This document shows, piece by piece, positions 1 through 7,180 of a DNA stretch of 11,708 nt. The translations under genes and the position numbers were made by a program. Origin of the DNA: Actinomycetota bacterium (lineage in GTDB: Bacteria > Actinomycetota > Humimicrobiia > Humimicrobiales > Humimicrobiaceae); assembly GCA_018897225.1 (NCBI GenBank), contig JAHILC010000327.1:1-11708 (forward strand), in the 5' to 3' direction. The notes under the pieces were generated by a model that did not search any database, was not told where the DNA came from, and worked only from the letters and a program-made list of their open reading frames with translations. How positions within the stretch are numbered: position 1 is the first letter of the stretch; each line of letters starts with the position of its first letter.

Positions 1-1
1 A

Positions 2-637
2 AATATCAAGCTTTCAAATTTTGCATCAAGTTATGATTTAGTTTTTAAAAGCAGCGGCAGTTTAAACAAGATGGCAGTAAAATTGAGTGTCCTGGGGCAT
101 CATAATATAAAAAATAGTCTTGCAGCGCTTTCAGTATGCTTCGGATTGGGACTTGATACGAAAAAAGCAATAAGCATTTTGCAGTATTTTACAGGTGTAA
201 AGAGAAGATTTGAAAAAAGGGGTGAAAAATCCGGAGCTGCCATTTTTGATGATTATGCCCATCATCCAACAGAAGTTAAGGCAACACTTGAGGCAGCAGC
301 TCTTGAAAAGAAAGAGAGAATTATAACGGTATTTCAACCGCATAGGTATACAAGGCTCGCAATTTTGCACGACAAATTCAGCCAGAGCTTTACCTACACC
401 GATATTCTGGTAATAACGGATGTCTTTGGTTCAGACGAGCAGCCAATACCGGGAGTTACAGGAAAATTGCTGGTTGATAGCTTGATCGAAGAAGGTTTTA
501 ATAAAAAAATAGCCTATATTCCCAAATTGCCTGATGTGAAAGATTACCTGGATGCAAACATACGAAAAGGCGATATAGTTCTCCTGATGGGTGCGGGAGA
601 CATAACCAGAGTTACGGATGATTTATTAAAAAATTAA
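2..637 (+). CDS. murC: UDP-N-acetylmuramate--L-alanine ligase MurC, C-terminal part (5' end outside window)
   Basis: Cytoplasmic ATP-dependent ligase that adds L-alanine to UDP-MurNAc, the first step of stem-peptide synthesis. The frame is open from position 2 with no stop before the edge, so the ATG at 71 is an internal methionine. Visible are the end of the central Mur-ligase domain (GHHNIKN at 95-115, matching the usual G-x-H-N-x-x-N) and the whole C-terminal domain. The latter has DDYAHHPTE (248-274), the MurC form of the Mur ligase hallmark, FQPHRYTR (332-355), and GAGDI near the C-terminus. The N-terminal UDP-binding domain and the ATP-binding GTxGKT loop must lie to the left. murB begins 8 nt after the stop, as in many dcw clusters. 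The family is secure because the AHHPTE and PHRYTR blocks are MurC-specific. Confidence 0.96.
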   Translation, partial: NIKLSNFASSYDLVFKSSGSLNKMAVKLSVLGHHNIKNSLAALSVCFGLGLDTKKAISILQYFTGVKRRFEKRGEKSGAAIFDDYAHHPTEVKATLEAAALEKKERIITVFQPHRYTRLAILHDKFSQSFTYTDILVITDVFGSDEQPIPGVTGKLLVDSLIEEGFNKKIAYIPKLPDVKDYLDANIRKGDIVLLMGAGDITRVTDDLLKN

Positions 638-645
638 ATAATTTA

Positions 646-1554
646 ATGATTAAAAAAGAAATGTTCGATAAAAATTTTCAAGAAAACATGGTTTTAAATT
701 TTGACGTGTCAAGTCTTACATCTATTGGAACGGGAGGCAAATGCCTTTACTTTTTAAAGATTGAAAATAGAAAATCCTTGCTGGATACTGTTACAAAATT
801 AACAGAAAATTCTGTAAAATTTATCGTAATAGCCAGTGGTACTAATATATTATTTAATGACGGTTTTCTAAACATTGCAGTCTTAAAACTTGGAAAAGAG
901 TTTAATTATCTCCGATTCGCGAAAGCTCCGAAAATAATCGCAGGCGCAGCCTGCAACCTGCAGAGATTTATTGTTGATTGTGCCAGACATGGTTATGACT
1001 TTTCTTTCCTGGCAGGAATTCCCGGAACAGTAGGCGGCGCTGTAATGGGAAACAGCGGAGGAAACGATAACTTCTTAAATGATTCCCTTCAAGAAATCAG
1101 GTATTTTGCAGTTAATAAAAATAAGGTTGAAGATAAAACTATTGAAATTAAAAATGCTTCCCAGTACAGATCTTTCCATGTCGCTGATTTAGCAGTATTG
1201 ACAGATATTATCCTGCAAGGTGAAAAGGAAGACAGAGAGTTGATTTTTAAAAAGATCAGGGAAAATATAAAAATCAAGAAAGCTAAACAACCGCTTAACT
1301 CAAAAAATGCAGGCTGCTTTTTTAAAAATATTAAAGGCTGCCATTTAAAGACTGGAGAGATGATAGATAAATGCGGTCTTAAAAATTTCTCTTATGGTGG
1401 AGCAAGAATATCAAACAAGCATGCAAATTTCCTGGAGAATCACTCAAATGCATCATCAAAAGATTTATTAATTTTATCGAAAATTATAAAATATTTTGTA
1501 AAAAGCGGTTTTAATAAGGAACTGGAATATGAAGTCAGCATGATAGGGTTTTAA
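646..1554 (+). CDS. murB: UDP-N-acetylenolpyruvoylglucosamine reductase MurB
   Basis: FAD- and NADPH-dependent reductase that turns UDP-GlcNAc-enolpyruvate into UDP-MurNAc in the cytoplasm. Its 302 residues fit the short (type II) MurB. The FAD-binding domain shows TSIGTGG (25-31), SGTNILF (64-70) and AGIPGTVGGAVMGNSGG (123-139). The substrate part has YRSF (174-177), KQPLNSKNAGCFFKN (214-228), GGARISNKHANF (251-262) and ELEYEV (292-297), whose second-to-last residue (E296) matches the catalytic glutamate. The proton-donor serine of the classical AGSxFKN motif is cysteine here (C224, codon 1315-1317). The ATG at 646 lies 8 nt past the murC stop with no Shine-Dalgarno site, which suggests coupled translation. 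A start at M6 (661) is possible but no better supported. Confidence 0.96.
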   Translation: MIKKEMFDKNFQENMVLNFDVSSLTSIGTGGKCLYFLKIENRKSLLDTVTKLTENSVKFIVIASGTNILFNDGFLNIAVLKLGKEFNYLRFAKAPKIIAGAACNLQRFIVDCARHGYDFSFLAGIPGTVGGAVMGNSGGNDNFLNDSLQEIRYFAVNKNKVEDKTIEIKNASQYRSFHVADLAVLTDIILQGEKEDRELIFKKIRENIKIKKAKQPLNSKNAGCFFKNIKGCHLKTGEMIDKCGLKNFSYGGARISNKHANFLENHSNASSKDLLILSKIIKYFVKSGFNKELEYEVSMIGF

Positions 1555-2535
1555 ATGGAAAAAAACTTGTTGGAAAAATTTAAAAACTTGCAAATCGGGA
1601 CTAGTAAAAGCAGCATAAAAATTGGAGTAATCGCAGGCGGCACTTCTGCTGAAAGAGAGGTTTCTTTGTCTACGGGCAAAGGTATTTACCAGTCTCTTTT
1701 AAGATCGGGATATAATACCAGCTTTATTGATTTTAAAAATTATCCAATGGATATATTTAAGTCTATTGATATTGTATTTATTGCTCTTCACGGGAAATAC
1801 GGTGAGGATGGAACAGTACAAGGTTTGCTCGAGCTTCTTAAAATACCATACACTGGTTCTGGTGTTCTTGCAAGTGCAATTGCGATGGATAAGATTTTTT
1901 CGAAAAAAATTTTTTGCAATGAAAATATACTAACCCCAGATTATGAAGAAGTCAGCAGCAAATCATTTTTAAGCATGGAAAAGATAAAATCTGATGTCCT
2001 TAGCAAGATCGGATATCCTGTTATAGTAAAGCCAAACATGGGAGGTTCAACCATAGGTGTAACTATAGTAAGTGAAGAGGAAAAGCTTGAAGAAGCTCTA
2101 AGGACAGCATTGATTTATGATCGTAAAGCGCTTATAGAAAAATTTATTTCCGGAAAACTCCTAACAGTAAGCATTATCGGAGATGAACCTATATCTCTGC
2201 CAATAATTGAGATAAAACCAAAAAGTGGTTTCTATGATTACCAGGCTAAATATACTGCCGGGTTTACGGATTATATAGTTCCTGCGAAACTTGATACTGA
2301 AATATCTTATAAAATTTCTGAAATTGCTGAGCATTGCTTCGAGGCCCTGGATTGCAGCGGATATGCAAGAATTGATTTCATTATGGGTGATGATAAAAAA
2401 GTGTATGCGCTGGAAGCAAATACAATTCCAGGGATGACTCCTACGAGCCTGGTTCCAAAAGCTGCTCGCGCATGCGGGATAAGTTATGATTTGCTTGTTG
2501 AAATAATATTAAACTATGCAAGCCTGAAGTTATAA
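1555..2535 (+). CDS. ddl: D-alanine--D-alanine ligase
   Basis: ATP-grasp ligase that makes D-Ala-D-Ala for the peptidoglycan precursor. Family blocks appear in order: GGTSAEREVSLSTG (28-41), HGKYGEDGTVQG (79-90), YTGSGVLASAIAMDK (99-113), PVIVKPNMGGSTIGV (155-169), FYDYQAKY (226-233), YARIDF (270-275) and LEANTIPGMT (286-295). Magnesium ligands are expected at D274, E287 and N289. The tyrosine after the lid lysine (K232-Y233) is the form associated with D-Ala-D-Ala; phenylalanine there is associated with D-Ala-D-lactate ligases. The ribose-binding glutamate in the G-x-E-x-T-V motif of many Ddl enzymes (E187 of E. coli DdlB) is leucine here (L202, codon 2158-2160). The ATG directly follows the murB TAA, giving a contiguous TAAATG junction. 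About 20 residues precede the usual N-terminus, so a later start cannot be excluded. Confidence 0.96.
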   Translation: MEKNLLEKFKNLQIGTSKSSIKIGVIAGGTSAEREVSLSTGKGIYQSLLRSGYNTSFIDFKNYPMDIFKSIDIVFIALHGKYGEDGTVQGLLELLKIPYTGSGVLASAIAMDKIFSKKIFCNENILTPDYEEVSSKSFLSMEKIKSDVLSKIGYPVIVKPNMGGSTIGVTIVSEEEKLEEALRTALIYDRKALIEKFISGKLLTVSIIGDEPISLPIIEIKPKSGFYDYQAKYTAGFTDYIVPAKLDTEISYKISEIAEHCFEALDCSGYARIDFIMGDDKKVYALEANTIPGMTPTSLVPKAARACGISYDLLVEIILNYASLKL

Positions 2536-2538
2536 AAT

Positions 2539-3333
2539 ATGGAAATTGCTGAAAAGAAATATAATAAAATTTTAACTGGTAGAAAAAGAAGGGTATTTAA
2601 AAGGAAATTTATTGTATTCATAAAGGTTTTTTTTCTTGTTATAGTTTTTGCAGGACTTATTTGGGGATTTAATTATTTTTATAACAGCAGTTATTTTAAA
2701 ATTAGTAGTATAATATTTAAAAATAATAATCATTATACTGAGGATATATTAAAAAAAGAAACAGATATTGCTATAGGCACAAATATATTTGAAATAGACA
2801 AAAAAGCCGTCGAAGAAAAATTAATAACAAATCTTACCTGGCTTAAAAGTATTAGTTTAAAAAAAGTTTTTCCCAATAGTATTATAATTGAAGTTGTTGA
2901 AAGAAAACCTTTTATTAGAATTCTTGCTGGCGGTCACTATTATCTAGTAGATGAAGAAGGCATAGTTTTACTAAAGCTTGGAGATAAAGGTATTGAGGAT
3001 TACAAGGACTTTATACTTGTTAGAAATGCTCTTAAATATTCTCCTGAAATAGGAGAAAAAGTAGCTAAAAAAAATATTTTAAGTTGCGGTGAGATTTATG
3101 AGGCTTTAGATCTTGAAGTTAGGGAAGAAATAAAAGAAGCTGTCATAGATGATAATTTTTCAGCAGATATATTATTTTTAACAAAAAAGGGCAAGAGTAT
3201 TATTTTTGGTAATGACGACAGCATAGTTGAAAAAAATTCGATACTGAAACAAGTCTTAAACCAATTGTCTGAAAGTAATAATTATTATAGTGTCATAGAT
3301 ATAAGAAATATTGACAATATAATAATAAAATGA
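2539..3333 (+). CDS. ftsQ: Cell division protein FtsQ/DivIB
   Basis: Bitopic membrane protein of the divisome that links early Z-ring proteins to the septal wall synthase through FtsL/DivIC and FtsB-like partners. A basic cytoplasmic tail (residues 1-23, rich in K and R) is followed by one hydrophobic segment at about 24-46. Then come a POTRA domain (about 53-122, ending in SIIIEVVERKPF) and a beta-rich FtsQ/DivIB domain to the C-terminus (DIRNIDNIIIK at 254-264). Its 264 residues are usual for the family. Sequence identity is naturally low here, so the call rests on topology, POTRA pattern and the fixed position between ddl and ftsA. The ATG lies 3 nt after the ddl stop without a Shine-Dalgarno site, pointing to coupled translation. 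Codons are more A/T-rich than in the flanking enzymes. Confidence 0.93.
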   Translation: MEIAEKKYNKILTGRKRRVFKRKFIVFIKVFFLVIVFAGLIWGFNYFYNSSYFKISSIIFKNNNHYTEDILKKETDIAIGTNIFEIDKKAVEEKLITNLTWLKSISLKKVFPNSIIIEVVERKPFIRILAGGHYYLVDEEGIVLLKLGDKGIEDYKDFILVRNALKYSPEIGEKVAKKNILSCGEIYEALDLEVREEIKEAVIDDNFSADILFLTKKGKSIIFGNDDSIVEKNSILKQVLNQLSESNNYYSVIDIRNIDNIIIK

Positions 3334-3344
3334 GAAAAAGAGTT

Positions 3345-3350
3345 GGAGGT
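3345..3350 (+). promoter_or_regulatory. Shine-Dalgarno site of ftsA that decides its start
   Basis: GGAGGT lies 4 nt before the TTG at 3355. The longer frame opening at TTG 3343 would place this site inside the coding sequence with no site of its own upstream, so 3355 is preferred. The ftsZ gene has the same arrangement: GGAGGT followed shortly by TTG. Confidence 0.8.
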
Positions 3351-3354
3351 TGGA

Positions 3355-4614
3355 TTGCCAGCAAAAGAAGAATATATTGCCGCAATTGATATTGGCACAA
3401 CTAAAGTTAGCACTTTTATAGGGCTGATTAAGAAAAACAATGTATTGGAAATAAAGGGTTTTGGAACTTCGGAATGTAAGGGCATAAAAAAAGGTTTGAT
3501 AGTAGATATAAATGAAGCTACAAAATCCATTCTTAATTCAATTGGAATTGCTGAAAAAGCCACTAATTTATTCATAGATAATGCCTATATTGGTGTTACG
3601 GGCAAGCATATCTCTTATACAAATAACTGGACTGAAATCAGTATCAATTCGCCAGGAAAAATTGTAAGAAAATCAGATGTAGACAAGCTTATATCAATTG
3701 CAAACAGGGTTAACCAGCCCATCGATAATACTATAATCCATACTCTTATAAAACAATTTTCAGTTGATGATGAAAAGGACATAATGGATCCAATCGGTCT
3801 ATCAACTGATAAACTGGGTGTAGAATTACTTGTCATATACGGCGCTTCTTCACTGCTAAAAAATGTTATAAACTGTGTTAAGGGGGCAAATATTGAGATA
3901 GAAGACATAATACTCGAGGCGCTTGCTTCCAGTGAAGCGGTACTAACACCTGAAGAGAAGGAAAGCGGTGCAATAATGCTTGATATAGGTGGCGGAACAA
4001 CTGATGTTGCTGTCTATAAGAATAAAAAAATGGTGTTTACATACTGCTTGCCAGTTGGCGGGGATCTCATAACCAATGATATATCGATAGGGTTAAATAT
4101 CCCATTTGCCAAGGCTGAGGAGATAAAGAAGAAATTTTCAAATGTCGATTACAATTTCTACGAGACTTTGAACAGGGTAAATATGGGCGATATAAAGCTT
4201 GACAGGAATAAGACAACATTAAATATTAGGCTTTACAGCATTGTAAATGCAAGAGTTAAGGAAATGCTTACTCTTATTAAGGAAAAGATGGAAGCCTATG
4301 GCTATAATCATTCAATTCCTTGTGGGGTTATCTTGACTGGCGGTACTGCGCAGCTGAAGGGCATAGCTGGTCTTGCAAGTTCCATTTTTGACATGCCCGT
4401 TAGGATTGGAATTCCAATAGAGGTGGAGGGGTTGTCAGAAGCAGTCAGCAATCCTATGTATTCAACAGCGATTGGTCTTTTGAAATATGCTTACCAGATA
4501 AGGAATTTTATGGATTTAGGACAGATTGATGACAAGAGGCAGAGAAGTAAGGGAATAATTGCTAAATTTAGGGAATTCATAACTAAAATGCTGAAGAATG
4601 AAAAAATAGATTAG
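3355..4614 (+). CDS. ftsA: Cell division protein FtsA (TTG start)
   Basis: Actin-like ATPase that tethers FtsZ filaments to the inner face of the membrane and helps recruit later divisome proteins. From the TTG at 3355 it has 419 residues, the usual FtsA length. Visible are the phosphate-1 motif AIDIGTTK (10-17), the 1C/SHS2 region (about 80-160), the phosphate-2 motif LDIGGGTTD (209-217) and the adenosine motif GGTAQLKG (329-336). The last 20 residues are an amphipathic segment with hydrophobic residues interleaved with lysines (IIAKFREFITKML), which fits the membrane-targeting helix. The start is set by GGAGGT at 3345-3350; an in-frame TTG at 3343 overlaps that site and is less likely. The stop TAG at 4612-4614 is part of the ftsZ Shine-Dalgarno sequence, so the two genes are probably co-translated. 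Confidence 0.96.
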   Translation: MPAKEEYIAAIDIGTTKVSTFIGLIKKNNVLEIKGFGTSECKGIKKGLIVDINEATKSILNSIGIAEKATNLFIDNAYIGVTGKHISYTNNWTEISINSPGKIVRKSDVDKLISIANRVNQPIDNTIIHTLIKQFSVDDEKDIMDPIGLSTDKLGVELLVIYGASSLLKNVINCVKGANIEIEDIILEALASSEAVLTPEEKESGAIMLDIGGGTTDVAVYKNKKMVFTYCLPVGGDLITNDISIGLNIPFAKAEEIKKKFSNVDYNFYETLNRVNMGDIKLDRNKTTLNIRLYSIVNARVKEMLTLIKEKMEAYGYNHSIPCGVILTGGTAQLKGIAGLASSIFDMPVRIGIPIEVEGLSEAVSNPMYSTAIGLLKYAYQIRNFMDLGQIDDKRQRSKGIIAKFREFITKMLKNEKID

Positions 4615-4619
4615 GAGGT
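4613..4619 (+). promoter_or_regulatory. Shine-Dalgarno site of ftsZ overlapping the ftsA stop
   Basis: AGGAGGT begins within the ftsA TAG stop and lies 5 nt before the TTG start of ftsZ at 4625. This strong site with a weak start codon mirrors ftsA and may help fix the FtsA to FtsZ ratio (inference). Confidence 0.8.
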
Positions 4620-4624
4620 TTGAT

Positions 4625-5779
4625 TTGAAAGATGAGTTTGGGAAGAGTTATTACGCAGTCATAAGCGTTATTGGCATAGGTGGTGGAGGCAGTAATGCTG
4701 TTAACAGGATGATGGAAGACAACATTACGGGGTGTGAGTTTATTGCAGTAAATACCGACGCACAGGCCTTAATGATGTCCAATGCAGATAAAAAAGTGCT
4801 TATTGGTGAATCCGGGCTTGGGGCTGGGTCAAATCCTGAAACCGGAAGAATAGCTGCAGAGAAATCGATTGATGTCATTAAAGAAATTGTAAAAGATTCA
4901 GACATGGTTTTTATTACCTGCGGTGAAGGTGGTGGTACCGGCACAGGATCAACTCCAATTATTGCTGCTGTTGCAAAAGAAAACGGATGTCTTACTGTTG
5001 CAGTAGTTACAAAGCCATTTACTTTTGAAGGACGTAAGAGAATGCTTCAGGCAGAAGAAGGAATTAAAAATCTTAAAGGCAAAGTAGACACACTAATTGT
5101 AATTCCGAATGACAGGCTTCTTGAAATTGCTGATGAAAATATGACATTGCTCAATGCTTTCAGGCTTGCCGATAATGTTTTAAAAGCAGGAGTAAGAGGA
5201 GTTACTGATTTAATTACGCTTCCAGGCCTTATAAACCTGGATTTCGCGGACATCAAGTCAATAATTAAAGATGCAGGTACTGCTATTTTAGGAGACGGAG
5301 TTGCATCAGGTGACAGCAGAGCTATTAAAGCTGCACAGCTTGCGATTAAGAATCCGCTTATTGAAAACTCGATAGAAGGCGCTCAGGGGATTTTATTGAA
5401 TATTTCAGGAGGACCAGATCTAAAGCTTTTCGAAGTTAATGAAGCTGCGGAAGTTATCAGGAATGCAGCCAGTCCAGATTCAAACATTATATTTGGAGCA
5501 GTAATAGATGAAAGTATGAATGACAAGATTAAGGTCACAATAATTGCTACCGGATTTAAAGAGAAATCTTTTGAAAGACAGATACTGGGCGAAGAAATCA
5601 CTATTAAGAAAGAACCCGTAAAAAAATATGAACCGGCAGAAACTTCAAAAAGTATATTTTCTGAACCGGAAAAAAGGGAAACCCGTACTGGAAAATTGCT
5701 TCCCGAAGACTTCAAATCAATAGAGGAAGATGATTATCTGGATATCCCAACCTTCTTAAGAAAAAATAAAGAAGGATAA
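4625..5779 (+). CDS. ftsZ: Cell division protein FtsZ (TTG start)
   Basis: Tubulin-like GTPase that polymerises into the Z-ring. The GTP-binding half shows GIGGGGSNAVNRM (17-29), NTDAQAL (43-49), GLGAGSNPETG (64-74) and the tubulin signature GGGTGTG (102-108). The T7 catalytic loop NLDFAD (204-209) is intact. The C-terminal half keeps GAQGILLNISGG (252-263) and ATGF (308-311). A charged linker (about 315-368) leads to the conserved tail DDYLDIPTFLRK (369-380), which in other bacteria binds FtsA and SepF; both partners are encoded in this window. Compared with my memory of the B. subtilis sequence, the usual LTR before GLGAG is missing (residues 61-63 region), and the residue before GGGTGTG is glutamate followed by G (GEGGGTGTG) rather than the common GMGGGTGTG. 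Neither change removes a catalytic residue. Confidence 0.98.
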   Translation: MKDEFGKSYYAVISVIGIGGGGSNAVNRMMEDNITGCEFIAVNTDAQALMMSNADKKVLIGESGLGAGSNPETGRIAAEKSIDVIKEIVKDSDMVFITCGEGGGTGTGSTPIIAAVAKENGCLTVAVVTKPFTFEGRKRMLQAEEGIKNLKGKVDTLIVIPNDRLLEIADENMTLLNAFRLADNVLKAGVRGVTDLITLPGLINLDFADIKSIIKDAGTAILGDGVASGDSRAIKAAQLAIKNPLIENSIEGAQGILLNISGGPDLKLFEVNEAAEVIRNAASPDSNIIFGAVIDESMNDKIKVTIIATGFKEKSFERQILGEEITIKKEPVKKYEPAETSKSIFSEPEKRETRTGKLLPEDFKSIEEDDYLDIPTFLRKNKEG

Positions 5780-5812
5780 TTATAAGTAATTATAGATAAA
5801 TATTTAAAAAAA

Positions 5813-6508
5813 ATGATTACTGACTTAAAAAAAGATACATATATAAGAAATGTTGAAAAATTAAAAAACGAGATTGGCCAGGTCTGCAAGCTTTCAGGGA
5901 GAAATCCTGATGATATTCTGATAGTGGCTGCTTCCAAATATGCAGATGGAGAACAGCTGAAACAAGTACTGGAGCTTGGTATAAGTCATTTTGGTGAAAA
6001 CAGGGCTGAAGAGCTTTTAAAAAAATACGATGTCATAGGTGATGATGCAATATGGCATTTTATAGGCCATCTGCAGAGCAGAAAAGTAAAAATAGTCGTT
6101 CCGCTTGTGGAATATATTCATTCAATTGATAGCTTAAGTACTCTGGAAAAGATAAATGAAGAAGCAAATAAAAACAATAAAGTTCAAAAAGTACTGATTG
6201 AAATAAATATTTCCGGAGAAGACTGCAAGTTTGGAATTTATCCTGAAAATCTTGAAGATTTTATAACGGGTGCAAAAGAATTCAGCAGCATAAAAATAGC
6301 AGGTCTTATGACTATGGCGCCGCTAACTGACGATTTTGATTTTATAAGAATAATATTCAAAAAATTGAGAATTTTAATGGAAACTTTTAATGAAAAGTTT
6401 AAATCTTTAAATATGAAAGAGCTCTCTATGGGCATGAGCAATGATTTTAAAATCGCGATAGAAGAAGGCGCTACCATGATAAGGGTTGGTTCTTCTATTT
6501 TTATATAA
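5813..6508 (+). CDS. ylmE: PLP homeostasis protein YggS/YlmE
   Basis: Single-domain alanine-racemase-fold protein that binds pyridoxal phosphate and is involved in vitamin B6 and amino acid homeostasis in other bacteria. It has no known enzyme reaction. The PLP lysine is K42 in AASKY (39-43). Other family blocks are FGENR (60-64), WHFIGHLQSRK (81-91; the common form ends in NK, here RK), INISGEDCKFGI (131-142), GLMTMAP (164-170) and SMGMSNDF (205-212) with GATMIRVGSSIF (219-230). It has 231 residues, full length. It lies 33 nt after ftsZ and 67 nt before sepF, the position of ylmE in Gram-positive bacteria, but the usual preceding gene ylmD/pgeF is absent. No Shine-Dalgarno site is evident before the ATG. 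Confidence 0.94.
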   Translation: MITDLKKDTYIRNVEKLKNEIGQVCKLSGRNPDDILIVAASKYADGEQLKQVLELGISHFGENRAEELLKKYDVIGDDAIWHFIGHLQSRKVKIVVPLVEYIHSIDSLSTLEKINEEANKNNKVQKVLIEINISGEDCKFGIYPENLEDFITGAKEFSSIKIAGLMTMAPLTDDFDFIRIIFKKLRILMETFNEKFKSLNMKELSMGMSNDFKIAIEEGATMIRVGSSIFI

Positions 6509-6563
6509 ATATAGAACTGAAAATATAAAACAATATAGCAATATTTGAAGTAAAAGATACAAT

Positions 6564-6571
6564 AAAGGAGG
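6564..6571 (+). promoter_or_regulatory. Shine-Dalgarno site of sepF
   Basis: AAAGGAGG ends 4 nt before the ATG at 6576. It is one of the strongest sites in the window and suggests efficient, independent initiation after the 67-nt gap that follows yggS/ylmE. Confidence 0.75.
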
Positions 6572-6575
6572 CAAA

Positions 6576-7115
6576 ATGAGTAGATTTTTCAAAAGAACCT
6601 TATCGTTTTTAGGTTTAGCGGAAGAAGATAGCCCGGATATTGATGTTAATGATTACAGCCAAAAAGATATACATCTTGCGAAAGATGGCTATGATGATTA
6701 TCAGGATGAAACCAGGAAAAAAGAAGACCCAAGGGTGGGATCAAGTTTTTATAAAGATGAATCCTCAAGAAGGAATTTGGGAAGCTTAAGAACTTCAAGA
6801 AAGCTGCTTTCACTGGAGAAACTTAAGGATAGCAAGAAGTCCAGAGTTGCTATTGCAGAACCTCACGAATTTGAAGAAGTGCAAATGATTGGTGATGATT
6901 TTAAGGAAAACATACCTGTAATAATTAATCTTCAGAATACAAATCAGGATCTCTCAAAGAGGATAATTGATTTTTGCAGCGGTCTAACCTATGCACTTGG
7001 TGGCAGTATAAGGAAAGTTGCCGATAGGGTGTTCTTAATAACCCCACAGAATACACTTGTTACTTCTAACGAAAAGGAAATATTAAGAGAAAAAGGTCTT
7101 TATAACCAGTTATAG
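6576..7115 (+). CDS. sepF: Cell division protein SepF
   Basis: Cytoplasmic FtsZ-binding protein that forms rings, bundles FtsZ filaments and anchors them to the membrane, partly redundant with FtsA. The N-terminus (MSRFFKRTLSFLGLAEED, 1-18) has the alternating basic and hydrophobic pattern of the membrane-binding helix. Residues 20-88 are a charged, probably disordered linker rich in D, K, R and S. The SepF (DUF552) core runs from about 90 to 165: VAIAEPHEFEEVQMIGDDF, VIINLQN, RIIDFCSGLTYALGGSIRKV and VFLITP, all family patterns. Its 179 residues are within the usual range. A strong Shine-Dalgarno site precedes the ATG. In most Gram-positive clusters ylmG/yggT follows; here proC does. Confidence 0.95.
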   Translation: MSRFFKRTLSFLGLAEEDSPDIDVNDYSQKDIHLAKDGYDDYQDETRKKEDPRVGSSFYKDESSRRNLGSLRTSRKLLSLEKLKDSKKSRVAIAEPHEFEEVQMIGDDFKENIPVIINLQNTNQDLSKRIIDFCSGLTYALGGSIRKVADRVFLITPQNTLVTSNEKEILREKGLYNQL

Positions 7116-7139
7116 TCTAATAGGGGGGTATTTATTAAG

Positions 7140-7163
7140 TTGAAAAAAAGTAAAATTATATAA
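7140..7163 (+). other. Possible 7-codon leader ORF upstream of proC
   Basis: A TTG-AAA-AAA-AGT-AAA-ATT-ATA-TAA frame lies in the sepF-proC gap, 11 nt after an unusual run of six Gs (7123-7128, AGGGGGGT) that could act as a ribosome site. It ends 3 nt before the proC Shine-Dalgarno sequence. The layout (G-rich site, then TTGAAA) repeats that of proC itself just downstream. Expression is unproven, and chance is quite possible in such A-rich DNA. Confidence 0.2.
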
Positions 7164-7166
7164 TCC

Positions 7167-7171
7167 GGAGG
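7167..7171 (+). promoter_or_regulatory. Shine-Dalgarno site of proC
   Basis: GGAGG lies 9 nt before the TTG at 7181, a usual spacing, and supports TTG as the proC start because no ATG or GTG in frame lies nearby upstream. Confidence 0.7.
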
Positions 7172-7180
7172 CAGTTATAT

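Noticed and set aside
71..73. ATG 71 as the start of the first gene
   Set aside because: The frame is open to the left edge and the preceding residues fit the MurC central domain; this is an internal methionine.
5383..5715. 110-codon minus-strand frame opposite ftsZ, and similar long antisense frames opposite murB, ftsA, proC and the HTH gene
   Set aside because: They lie wholly inside well-supported genes, have no ribosome sites I can see, and show the serine/leucine/isoleucine-rich composition of shadow frames.
5776..5793. Inverted repeat ATAATTA-TAAG-TAATTAT at the ftsZ stop
   Set aside because: The 7-bp stem is all A/T and no T run follows; it would be too weak for a terminator and is expected by chance in such DNA.
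6545..6563. TTGAAG and TACAAT before sepF as a promoter
   Set aside because: The two boxes are only 7 nt apart, far from the usual 16-18 nt.
7159..7164. Perfect TATAAT before proC, with TTGAAA at 7140-7145
   Set aside because: The spacer is only 13 nt and the expected transcript start would fall inside the proC Shine-Dalgarno site, so it is a poor promoter candidate.
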